DNA of 64,000 bases from Pseudomonas bananamidigenes (GTDB lineage Bacteria > Pseudomonadota > Gammaproteobacteria > Pseudomonadales > Pseudomonadaceae): NCBI RefSeq assembly GCF_001679645.1, contig NZ_LRUN01000046.1:1-64000 (forward strand), read 5' to 3'. Both the position numbers and the translations under genes were made by a program. The notes under the pieces were generated by a model that ran no database searches, had not been told where the DNA came from, and saw only the letters and a list, made by a program, of their open reading frames with translations. Shown here piece by piece: positions 48,396-56,274 of the stretch; the first letter of the stretch is position 1, and every line of letters starts with the position of its first letter.

Positions 48396-49439
48396 TCAGA
48401 GATGATCGGCATCGATCACTGCCTGAGCGAAGGCCTGCGGCGCTTCTTGCGGCAGGTTGTGGCCGATGCCACCGCTGATCAGCCGGTATTCGTATTTGCC
48501 GGTAAAGCGTTTGGCATACGCCTCGGCCGGTGGGTGCGGCGCGCCATTGGCATCACCTTCCAGGGTGATGGTCGGCACGCTGATCGAAGGGAACGCCGCC
48601 AGTTTTTTCTCCAGCGGATCGTATTGCGCTTCCCCTTTGATCAACCCCAGGCGCCAGCGATAGTTGAAGATCGAGACGGCGACGTGATCGGGGTTCTGCA
48701 AGGCGGCCGCGCTGCGGTCGTAGGTCGCATCGTCGAAGTTCCATTTCGGCGACGCCAATTGCCAGATCAGTTTCGCGAAGTCATGGGTGTTTTTCTCGTA
48801 ACCCAGACGACCGCGCTCGGTCGCAAAGTAGAACTGATACCACCACTGCAACTCGGCGGCGGGAGGCAACGGCGCCTTGCCGGCGTCCTGGCTGCCGATC
48901 AGGTAACCGCTCACCGCCACCAGCGCTTTGACCCGTTCCGGCCAGAGCGCGGCGACGATATCGGCGGTGCGTGCACCCCAGTCGTAACCGCCGAGCACGG
49001 CTTGCTTGATCTTCAGGGCGTCCATGAAGTCGATCAGATCCTTGGCCAGCGCCGAAGGCTGGCCGTTGCGAACGGTTTTGGCCGACAGAAAGCGCGTATC
49101 GCCATAACCGCGCGCATAGGGAATCAGAACCCGATAGCCCTTTTGCGCCAGTGCCGGAGCGACGTCGGTGTAGCTGTGAATGTCGTAGGGCCAGCCGTGC
49201 AGCAGGATCACCACCGGCCCGTCGGCCGGACCGAGTTCGGCATAGGACACGTCCAGCAGTCCGGCCTTGACGTGTTTCAGCGCGCCGAATGAAACGTTGC
49301 TGCCGGCGGTAATGGCGTCGATCTTGCCGGCAGGCACTTCAGTGGCGCCGGCGTATGTCGCGACGACAGCCAGGGCAATCGCCAGCATGGAACCAGCGAG
49401 CACGCGCCGGGATTGGATTACAGCGTCAGAGTCAGTCAT
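48396..49439 (-). CDS. Exported alpha/beta hydrolase, epoxide-hydrolase/dehalogenase-like
   Basis: 347 aa. A signal segment (about residues 13-32) is followed by VVILLHGWPYDIHSY. The Asp nucleophile in GGYDWGARTADI and the late His in GGIGHNLPQ give the catalytic set of epoxide hydrolases and haloalkane dehalogenases. It begins at ATG 49439. The longer frame upstream overlaps the next gene and is rejected. It is part of the hydrolase/P460 operon. Confidence 0.85.
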   Translation of the reverse strand: MTDSDAVIQSRRVLAGSMLAIALAVVATYAGATEVPAGKIDAITAGSNVSFGALKHVKAGLLDVSYAELGPADGPVVILLHGWPYDIHSYTDVAPALAQKGYRVLIPYARGYGDTRFLSAKTVRNGQPSALAKDLIDFMDALKIKQAVLGGYDWGARTADIVAALWPERVKALVAVSGYLIGSQDAGKAPLPPAAELQWWYQFYFATERGRLGYEKNTHDFAKLIWQLASPKWNFDDATYDRSAAALQNPDHVAVSIFNYRWRLGLIKGEAQYDPLEKKLAAFPSISVPTITLEGDANGAPHPPAEAYAKRFTGKYEYRLISGGIGHNLPQEAPQAFAQAVIDADHL

Positions 49440-49524
49440 GCCGAGTCTCCACCGTGAACCGCCGGGCGGCGGTTCCGGGCTTTGGTTGAAGGGCTTGGGG
49501 TTGAAAGGCTTGCGGATCAAAAGG

Positions 49525-50871
49525 TCAGCGGGCTGCCTGAGCCGTGGTTTTCTGCGCGGCGGCACGCAGTGGCCGGAACGCTTCGCGCAGTTCTTCGCTG
49601 AACAATTGCGGTTGTTCCCAGGCCGCGAAGTGACCGCCCTTGCTGACCTCGCTGAAGTAGGCCAGCGACGGATAGGCACGCTGCGACCAGACCTTGGGCG
49701 CGCGGTAGATTTCGTGGGGGAACACGGTGATCGCGACAGGCACCTTGATGTCCGCAGTCTTCTGCGCGGCGGCGCTGAAGTTATTGTTGTTGTTCTCCCA
49801 GTAGAAACGGGAGGACGAGGCGCCGCTGTCGGTCAGCCAGTAAAGGCTGATGTCATCGAGCATTTCATCGCGGCTCAGGACTTTCTCGGGCTGGCCGTCA
49901 CTGTCGGTCCACGCGGCGAACTTTTCATACATCCACGCCGCCGTGCCGGCAGGCGAATCGGCCAGCAGATAACCGATGGTCTGTGGCCGGGTCACCATCA
50001 TGGCGCCATAGGCCGCATTGCGCCCGAAGAACTGGCTGAGCGAGTTGAACGCCGTCAGTTCCGGGCCGCTCAGCCCTGCCGGAGCCGGGTCACCGCCATT
50101 GATCGGCTTGACCAGTTCCGGAGGCACGGTGGCCGGCATGTTCAAGTGAATGCCCAGCAGACCGGGCGGCGCCAGACGACCCAATGCATCAGAGATCACC
50201 GAACCGTGGTCGCCGCCCTGAGACACGTAATGGGTATAACCCAGACGTTTCATCAGCACATCCCAGGCCTTTGCGACCCGATCCGGACCCCAGCCGAGTT
50301 CGGTCGGCTTGCCGGAAAAACCGTGACCGGGAATCGACGGGATCACCACATCGAACGAGTCCTCCACCTTGCCGCCATACGCCACGGGGTCAGTCAGCGG
50401 GCCGATGGTCTTGAGGAACTCGAATTGCGAACCCGGCCAGCCATGAGTGAGGATCAGCGGCATCGCATTGGGGTTGCGTGAACGCACGTGGATGAACTGA
50501 ATGTCGACGCCATCGATCGTGGTCACGAACTCCGGCAAGGCATTGAGTTTCGCCTCGGCCTTGCGCCAGTCATAACCGCTGCCCCAATACTTCACCAGGG
50601 CTTCGACCTGCGCCAGCTGCACACCCTGGGACACGTCGTTGACCGTTTCCTTGTCGGGCCAGCGGGTGTCGGCGATGCGTTTGCGCAGGTCAGTCAATTT
50701 CGCTTCATCCACATGGACGTGGTACGGGCGAATCGCTTGCGACGGATCGGTGGTCGCGCTGCTGGCCCAGGTCGCGCTGCTGCCTGCGAGCACGGCAAGG
50801 CCCAGGGCCCCTCTTCTGATGGCTGACGCCAGGCAATGGCGCCATGTGGAACCGCACGTAACCGCAACCAT
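49525..50871 (-). CDS. Epoxide hydrolase with EHN domain, exported
   Basis: 448 aa. An Arg-containing N-terminal segment then a hydrophobic stretch looks like a Tat/Sec-type signal. An EHN (epoxide hydrolase N-terminal) domain follows: IRPYHVHVDEAKLTDLRKRI and RWPDKE. The catalytic domain has LILTHGWPGS, the Asp nucleophile in SQGGDHGSVISD and the late His in SKGGHFAAWEQP. ATG 50871 has AAGGAG 7 bases upstream. It lies 85 bases before the related hydrolase at 49439 and is first in the minus-strand set. Confidence 0.85.
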   Translation of the reverse strand: MVAVTCGSTWRHCLASAIRRGALGLAVLAGSSATWASSATTDPSQAIRPYHVHVDEAKLTDLRKRIADTRWPDKETVNDVSQGVQLAQVEALVKYWGSGYDWRKAEAKLNALPEFVTTIDGVDIQFIHVRSRNPNAMPLILTHGWPGSQFEFLKTIGPLTDPVAYGGKVEDSFDVVIPSIPGHGFSGKPTELGWGPDRVAKAWDVLMKRLGYTHYVSQGGDHGSVISDALGRLAPPGLLGIHLNMPATVPPELVKPINGGDPAPAGLSGPELTAFNSLSQFFGRNAAYGAMMVTRPQTIGYLLADSPAGTAAWMYEKFAAWTDSDGQPEKVLSRDEMLDDISLYWLTDSGASSSRFYWENNNNNFSAAAQKTADIKVPVAITVFPHEIYRAPKVWSQRAYPSLAYFSEVSKGGHFAAWEQPQLFSEELREAFRPLRAAAQKTTAQAAR

Positions 50872-51087
50872 GATGGATCTCCTTGTAGTCATTATTCGAA
50901 AGGCATCGCCAATCGGATCAGACCACCCCGACACCGTCGCCGCGATTACACGTTGGTGTCGGTCGATACCTTGGTATGACACGTTGGCCCGGCGCGTAAA
51001 ATCGCGCTCGAAATGAGCAGCGGTTAACGGGCAGAATGCGGCGGGGAAACGGCCCATTTAATTGATAGAGCGGAACAAGGATTGCGG

Positions 51088-52317
51088 ATGCGTGGGGACA
51101 CAGCGCTCGAACGCCTGAGCAGTACGCCATCGACCACTTCGCAGTGGTGGGTGATCGGGCTGTGCATGCTGTTCAACGTGATCGACGGGCTGGACGTGAT
51201 GGCCATGGCCTTCACTGCCAGCCGGGTTTCTGCGGAGTGGGCGTTGAGCGGCGCGCAATTGGGCCTGTTGTTGAGCGCAAGTCTGATCGGGATGGCGCTC
51301 GGTTCGCTGCTGGCCGCGCCCAGGGCCGACCGCTTCGGTCGCAGGCCGTTATTGCTCGCCGGTCTGCTGCTCAGCGGCCTGAGCATGTTGCTGTCGTTCT
51401 GGAGTCCGGATCATCACGTGCTGATGTTCCTGCGTTTGCTGACCGGCATCGGCACGGGGGCGGTGCTGGTGGGGGCGAACGTGCTGACGTTCGAACACGC
51501 CAGCGCGCAGCGGCGCAATCTGGCCATCGCGCTGCAATCCCTCGCCTTCGCCATGGGCGCCAGCCTGGGCGGGGTACTGGCGCATGTACTGAATGATTGG
51601 GTGGGCTGGCGGTATGTCTTTCTAGCCGGTGGTTGCATCACGCTGGCGGCAGCGTTGGCCGGCGTCCATTGGTTACGAGAGTCGCCGTCATTTCTGGCAC
51701 TCGAACACCGCGCGCCTGGCGCTCCAGCGTTGCCTGACAACGCCCGCCGACCGTTTGCGCCCGGTCAGTGGCAACAGACCACGTCGCTGGCACTGGCGCT
51801 CTTTCTGCTGATGTTCTGCTTCTACTTCGTGATGAGCTGGACCCCGAGCCTGCTGGTCCATAACGGCTTTACCGACCGGCAAGGCGCCCGGATCGGGGTG
51901 CTGTTGGCGTTCGGGGGCATGCTCGGTGCCCTGCTTCTGGGCCTCGCGGCCAATCGATTCGGCTGCCAACGTCTGTTATCGGGTTTCCTGCTGCTCAACG
52001 CTGCCCTGCTGCCATTGATCGTGCCGGCCTCGCACCTGCCCGGCCTGGCGGCACTTGTGGCCGTCACCCTTGGCCTGATGCTCAATGGTGCGGTGGCTGC
52101 CTTGTATGTCCTGGCCCCTCAGGCGTTCTGCACGTCGGTTCGCACGACCGGCGTCGGCGTGGTGCTGGCGATGGGGCGCCTGGGGGCGATCATATCGCCG
52201 GTGGTTGCCGGTTTTCTGCTGGATGCCCGATGGACCGCGCAAGAGCTGTTCACGTTCTTCGCCGGCAGCCAGCTGTTGGCAGCGCTGCTGATCCGGCGTG
52301 GCACTAAGGGACGATGA
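51088..52317 (+). CDS. MFS transporter, aromatic acid:H+ symporter-like
   Basis: 409 aa, about twelve membrane helices. The opening VIGLCMLFNVIDGLDVMAMA and the DRFGRRPLLLAG loop match the AAHS group (PcaK/BenK-like), which imports aromatic acids. ATG 51088 has AGG about 7 bases upstream. It is divergent from the exported epoxide-hydrolase set, suggesting import of what they release; that link is inference. Its stop overlaps the convergent oxidoreductase by 14 bases. Confidence 0.85.
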   Translation: MRGDTALERLSSTPSTTSQWWVIGLCMLFNVIDGLDVMAMAFTASRVSAEWALSGAQLGLLLSASLIGMALGSLLAAPRADRFGRRPLLLAGLLLSGLSMLLSFWSPDHHVLMFLRLLTGIGTGAVLVGANVLTFEHASAQRRNLAIALQSLAFAMGASLGGVLAHVLNDWVGWRYVFLAGGCITLAAALAGVHWLRESPSFLALEHRAPGAPALPDNARRPFAPGQWQQTTSLALALFLLMFCFYFVMSWTPSLLVHNGFTDRQGARIGVLLAFGGMLGALLLGLAANRFGCQRLLSGFLLLNAALLPLIVPASHLPGLAALVAVTLGLMLNGAVAALYVLAPQAFCTSVRTTGVGVVLAMGRLGAIISPVVAGFLLDARWTAQELFTFFAGSQLLAALLIRRGTKGR

Positions 52318-53269
52318 TCAGCTTGCCCGTCGTGTTGCGCGACTCGATATCAATATGGGCCTGTTGTGCTTGGTCCAGCGAATAACGATTGCCGATGAAG
52401 GTCTTCAGCTTGCCGGTACTGACCCACGCGAACAGTTGCCGGGATTTTTCCAGCAGCACCTTGCGATCGCGAACGTAGTGCATGACCGAGGGATACGTCA
52501 GCTTGATGCTGCGCGGCACGCTGAAGATATCGATCGGCGGTGTCGGATCCATGAACGGTCCGTACAAAGCCAGGGTGCCGAAATAATCCAGCATCTCCAG
52601 CGAGTCGGCAAAACCTTGCGCGCCAGTGCCGTCGTACACCACATTCACGCGTTTTCCCTCCGTCAGGCGCATGACCTGTCCGGCAATGTTGTGCGCCCGC
52701 CCGATCACCGCGTAATCGGCACCCGCCGCGAGTACGGCCTCCACCTTGTCGGCGTGAGACACCCGGCCAATGACCTTGCCGCCATGCAGCTTGATCAACT
52801 GGGTCAGCATCAACCCCACACCACCGCCCGCCGCGTGCACGAAGGCCACGTCACCCGGCTGGATCGCATGCACCTTGTCCACCAGATTGGCGGCGGTCAG
52901 GCCTTGCATCATCAGGCTGGCGGCGGTGACGAAGTCGATCTCGTCCGGTAGCGGCACCAACTGGCTGACCGGGGTGATCACCTGTTCGGCGTAGCTGCCC
53001 GGCACGTAATGCCAGGCCACGCGGTCACCGACACCGAACTCCATCACCTGCGGTCCGGTGGCTAAAACAATGCCGGCGCCTTCCGCCCCCGGCGTCAACG
53101 GCAGTTCCCAGGCAGCGCCGAGCCCGCGCCGGACACCGGTGTCCATGAAATTGACGCCCGCCGCCATGACCTTGACCAGGACCTGTTCGGGCCCCGGTTG
53201 TGCCAGTTGAATGTCTTGCACCATCAAGACTTCGGGCCCGCCAAAGGCCTGGATGACCACTGCTTTCAT
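52304..53269 (-). CDS. Quinone oxidoreductase / zinc-less MDR family
   Basis: 321 aa. MKAVVIQAFGGPEVL and VHAAGGGVGLMLTQL are hallmarks of QOR-type NADPH-dependent quinone or enone reductases without zinc. YDGTGAQGFADSL follows. It begins at ATG 53269. It could detoxify electrophiles or quinones. Convergent with the MFS carrier and divergent from the histidine kinase. Confidence 0.85.
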   Translation of the reverse strand: MKAVVIQAFGGPEVLMVQDIQLAQPGPEQVLVKVMAAGVNFMDTGVRRGLGAAWELPLTPGAEGAGIVLATGPQVMEFGVGDRVAWHYVPGSYAEQVITPVSQLVPLPDEIDFVTAASLMMQGLTAANLVDKVHAIQPGDVAFVHAAGGGVGLMLTQLIKLHGGKVIGRVSHADKVEAVLAAGADYAVIGRAHNIAGQVMRLTEGKRVNVVYDGTGAQGFADSLEMLDYFGTLALYGPFMDPTPPIDIFSVPRSIKLTYPSVMHYVRDRKVLLEKSRQLFAWVSTGKLKTFIGNRYSLDQAQQAHIDIESRNTTGKLIIVP

Positions 53270-53287
53270 AAGATTCTGCCTTGTCAC

Positions 53288-53594
53288 AGGGACGACCTTT
53301 CCTGCTGCCTTGGCGGTGGCAGGAATGCGGACGTCACGTTGCCTTCATTCAATCGTCGGAGGACGTTGAAACCAGGGCCAAGACTGCGCGGCGGATGTAT
53401 CCACGCGGTTTCGCGAAGCGGGCGCTTTGCATGCTTGTATGGCTGGAGGGGTCGTAGATACAGTGCCTTACAAAAGCAGCACCGTGATGCCCTTCGCAAT
53501 GTGCGATGGCGGCCGATATTCGCGGCAAGCGACACCAAAGTATGATGGGCGGGTGCCATCAGAAGGCGCATCTTTGTTCAACGGTGACTGCACA
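53288..53594. other. Intergenic region ahead of the PAS kinase
   Basis: About 307 bases without a supported gene. It should contain promoters for the oxidoreductase (minus) and the kinase (plus). I see no strong dyad or terminator. A frame from 53427 runs through it into the kinase but starts with unconserved sequence. Confidence 0.5.
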
Positions 53595-55211
53595 ATGAGA
53601 ATCGATATGGCGAATGAGCAGGAGCGCGTCATCGAAGACGGGCCGGGTCACGTCAATGACAGGAAGCTGCCAATGTCCGAGGTCGACTCGATCATCGACA
53701 GCATTCCGGCCATGGTCGCCTTCATGACGCCGTCCGGTGAACTGGAGCAGGTCAACCGGCAAATCCTCGACTACATCGGCATCCCGTTCGATGAACTGAA
53801 AAACTGGCAAGCCAGCGACACCGTGCACCCGGACGATCTGCCATCGGTCACTGCGGCGTGGATGCATTCGGTCGACACCGGCACGCCCTATGACGTCGAG
53901 CATCGCATTCGTCGCGCCGACGGGGTCTATCGCTGGTTTCATGTGCGTGGCCTGCCGGTCAGGAACAGCGAGGGCACCATCACTCGCTGGTGCGTGTTGC
54001 AGGTCGATATCGATGAACGCCGACGGGACAAGGTCTTGATCGCCAAGGCCCTCGCAGACGTCAGCCGCTCGGAGGAGCGCCTGCGCGGCATTATCGATGC
54101 CGTTCCCGGGTTCGTCTGGAGCGCTTCGCCCGAAGGCAGTGTCGGCTTCGTCAACCGGCGCTGGTGCGACTACACCGGCATGTCGCTCGAAGAGGCGTGC
54201 GGGAACGGCTGGACGGCCTCGATCCACCCCGACGACGCCCCGGGGCTCGGCAATTATTGGCAAGCGCTTCTGCATTCGGGCGATGCCGGTGAGTACGAGG
54301 CTCGCCTGAAACGCTTCGACGGCATTTACCGCTGGTTTCTGATCCGCGCCGTACCCCAGCGCGACGAGGCGGGCCGGATCGTGTGCTGGTATGGCGAAAA
54401 CACCGACATCGAAGACCGCAAACAGGCGGAAGCCTTTCTGGCCAAGGCCCGTTCCGAGCTGACGCATCTGGCCAGAGTCGCCAGCCTGGGCGCAGTCACC
54501 GCATCGATTGCCCATGAGGTCAATCAGCCGCTGGCCGGCATCATCACCAATGCCAGTACCTGCCTGCGGATGCTCGGCGCCGACCCTCCGAATGTCGACG
54601 GAGCCCTGGAAACCGCACGCCGCACCATTCGCGACGGCAATCGGGCGGCCGATGTGATCAACCGCTTGCGGGCGTTGTTCTCGAAAAAAAGCATCACCAT
54701 TGAAAACGTCGACCTCAATGACGCCGCACGGGAAGTCATCGCCATGCTGCTGGGCGAGCTGCAACGCAACGGCGTGGTGCTTCATCCTCGATTCGCCGAG
54801 GCCCTGCCACCGGTCAAGGGCGACCGGGTCCAGCTTCAACAGGTGATCCTCAACCTGATCATGAACGCCGTCGAGGCCATGACTACGATCACCGGTCGCT
54901 CCAGAGAACTTTTCGTCAGCACCGGCCAGGAGCAAGACCGGAGCGTTTATCTGGCGGTGAAGGACAGCGGCACCGGCGTCGATCCACAGGACATGGAACG
55001 GATTTTCAATGCCTTCTACACCACCAAAAGCTCGGGCATGGGAGTCGGTCTGTCGATCAGTCGCTCCATCATCGAACACCACGACGGGCAGCTCCGGGCC
55101 ACGGCCCACGACGGACCGGGTACGACGTTCACCTTTTCAATTCCGTGTGCGGACGAGTCTGCGCCAACCGACAACCGCGATGTCTCCGGTCGCGTCATGG
55201 AGAATCACTGA
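53595..55211 (+). CDS. Soluble PAS-PAS sensor histidine kinase
   Basis: 538 aa, no membrane helix. Two PAS folds (about 30-150 and 155-280; each ends YRWF... with a following VDIDERR or TDIEDRK) precede a kinase core. The H-box is ASLGAVTASIAHEVNQPLAG; the ATP domain has NLIMNAVEAM, DSGTGVD and GMGVGLSISRS. This is the FixL/TodS-like group controlling metabolism or nodulation-type genes, sensing a small ligand or redox. The start is uncertain (53595 or 53607). It is translationally coupled to the receiver by TGATG. Confidence 0.85.
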   Translation: MRIDMANEQERVIEDGPGHVNDRKLPMSEVDSIIDSIPAMVAFMTPSGELEQVNRQILDYIGIPFDELKNWQASDTVHPDDLPSVTAAWMHSVDTGTPYDVEHRIRRADGVYRWFHVRGLPVRNSEGTITRWCVLQVDIDERRRDKVLIAKALADVSRSEERLRGIIDAVPGFVWSASPEGSVGFVNRRWCDYTGMSLEEACGNGWTASIHPDDAPGLGNYWQALLHSGDAGEYEARLKRFDGIYRWFLIRAVPQRDEAGRIVCWYGENTDIEDRKQAEAFLAKARSELTHLARVASLGAVTASIAHEVNQPLAGIITNASTCLRMLGADPPNVDGALETARRTIRDGNRAADVINRLRALFSKKSITIENVDLNDAAREVIAMLLGELQRNGVVLHPRFAEALPPVKGDRVQLQQVILNLIMNAVEAMTTITGRSRELFVSTGQEQDRSVYLAVKDSGTGVDPQDMERIFNAFYTTKSSGMGVGLSISRSIIEHHDGQLRATAHDGPGTTFTFSIPCADESAPTDNRDVSGRVMENH

Positions 55212-55582
55212 TGGGTAAGTACTTGCTCGTATCGGTTGTCGATGATGACGAGTCGGTTCGTGAATCGCTGCCTGACCTGATCAGGGAGTTCGGATTCGCT
55301 GTCCAGGCGTTCGCCTCGGCCCAGGCGTTTCTGGCGTCGCCTTATCTCGGCCTGACCGATTGCCTGATTCTCGATGTGGCCATGCCGGGCATGTCCGGGC
55401 AGGATCTGCATCGGGAACTGCTGCGTCGCGGCTATCGCATCCCGGTGATTTTCATCACCGCTCACGCCGACGCCAGCCAACAGGCGAAGCTGATGAACAC
55501 TGGCGCGGTGGAGTGCCTGTTCAAGCCTTTCAGTGAAGCGCAACTGCTCAAGGCCCTGAGCGCCGCCCTGCCCCTCGACTGA
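55211..55582 (+). CDS. Stand-alone receiver domain protein
   Basis: 123 aa, receiver only. It has VVDDDESVRES, the acceptor Asp in CLILDVAMPGMSG, FITAHAD and LFKPFSE, so it can be phosphorylated. There is no output domain, so it may act as a phosphate sink, shuttle or allosteric partner between the kinase and the FixJ-like regulator. It starts one base inside the kinase stop. Confidence 0.9.
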   Translation: MGKYLLVSVVDDDESVRESLPDLIREFGFAVQAFASAQAFLASPYLGLTDCLILDVAMPGMSGQDLHRELLRRGYRIPVIFITAHADASQQAKLMNTGAVECLFKPFSEAQLLKALSAALPLD

Positions 55583-55611
55583 GCGCGAAGCGGCAAAGAA
55601 AAGGAATCGCC

Positions 55612-56274
55612 ATGTTGAACAGCAATCGCACAGTGTCCCCCGGCCACGGAGCTTCTTCGATGAGTGACGTCACGCCTGTGGTTTTCGTTGTGGATGACGA
55701 CGTCTCCGTGCGCGAGTCGCTGGAACTGCTGATCCGCTGCGCCGGCTGGCAGCCACGACTCTTCGAGTCCGCGCAGGCTTTTCTCGCCGAGCCTCGGGCG
55801 CGGGTTCCCAGTTGTCTGGTGCTGGATATCAACCTGCCGGACCTGAATGGTCTGGATTTGCAGACGTCCCTGGCTGACGAGCGCTACAACATGCCGATCA
55901 TTTTCATCACCGGGTACGGCGACATTCCGCGCACGGTGCGGGCCTTGAAAGCCGGCGCAGTGGAGTTTCTGACCAAACCGTTCAACGATGACGTGCTTCT
56001 CACGGCCATGAGCGAGGCGCTCGAAGGCAGCCGCGCGGCGCTGGAGGAAGAAAAAGCCGTGCTATCCGTGCTTGAGGCCTACAGGACCCTGACACCCCGC
56101 GAACAGGAAATCATGGCCGCCGTGGTCAGCGGTCGTCTGAACAAGCTGATCGCCGCTGACCTCGATATCAGCGAAATCACGGTAAAGGCTCACCGGGGCA
56201 AGGTCATGCGCAAGATGAAAGCCCGCTCGCTGGCGGATCTGGTGAAAATGGCGGCGCTGATCACTCGCAGGTGA
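55612..56274 (+). CDS. FixJ/NarL-type response regulator
   Basis: 220 aa. The receiver (25-140) has VVDDDVSVRES, the Asp in LVLDINLPDLNG, FITGYGD and LTKPFND. A LuxR-type HTH (155-220) is LTPREQEIMAAVVSGRLNK, then ISEITVKAHRGKVMRKM. ATG 55612 has AAGGA 6 bases upstream. It is the output of the three-gene kinase/receiver/FixJ operon. It ends inside the 3' end of the convergent ATPase regulator (14-base overlap). Confidence 0.9.
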   Translation: MLNSNRTVSPGHGASSMSDVTPVVFVVDDDVSVRESLELLIRCAGWQPRLFESAQAFLAEPRARVPSCLVLDINLPDLNGLDLQTSLADERYNMPIIFITGYGDIPRTVRALKAGAVEFLTKPFNDDVLLTAMSEALEGSRAALEEEKAVLSVLEAYRTLTPREQEIMAAVVSGRLNKLIAADLDISEITVKAHRGKVMRKMKARSLADLVKMAALITRR

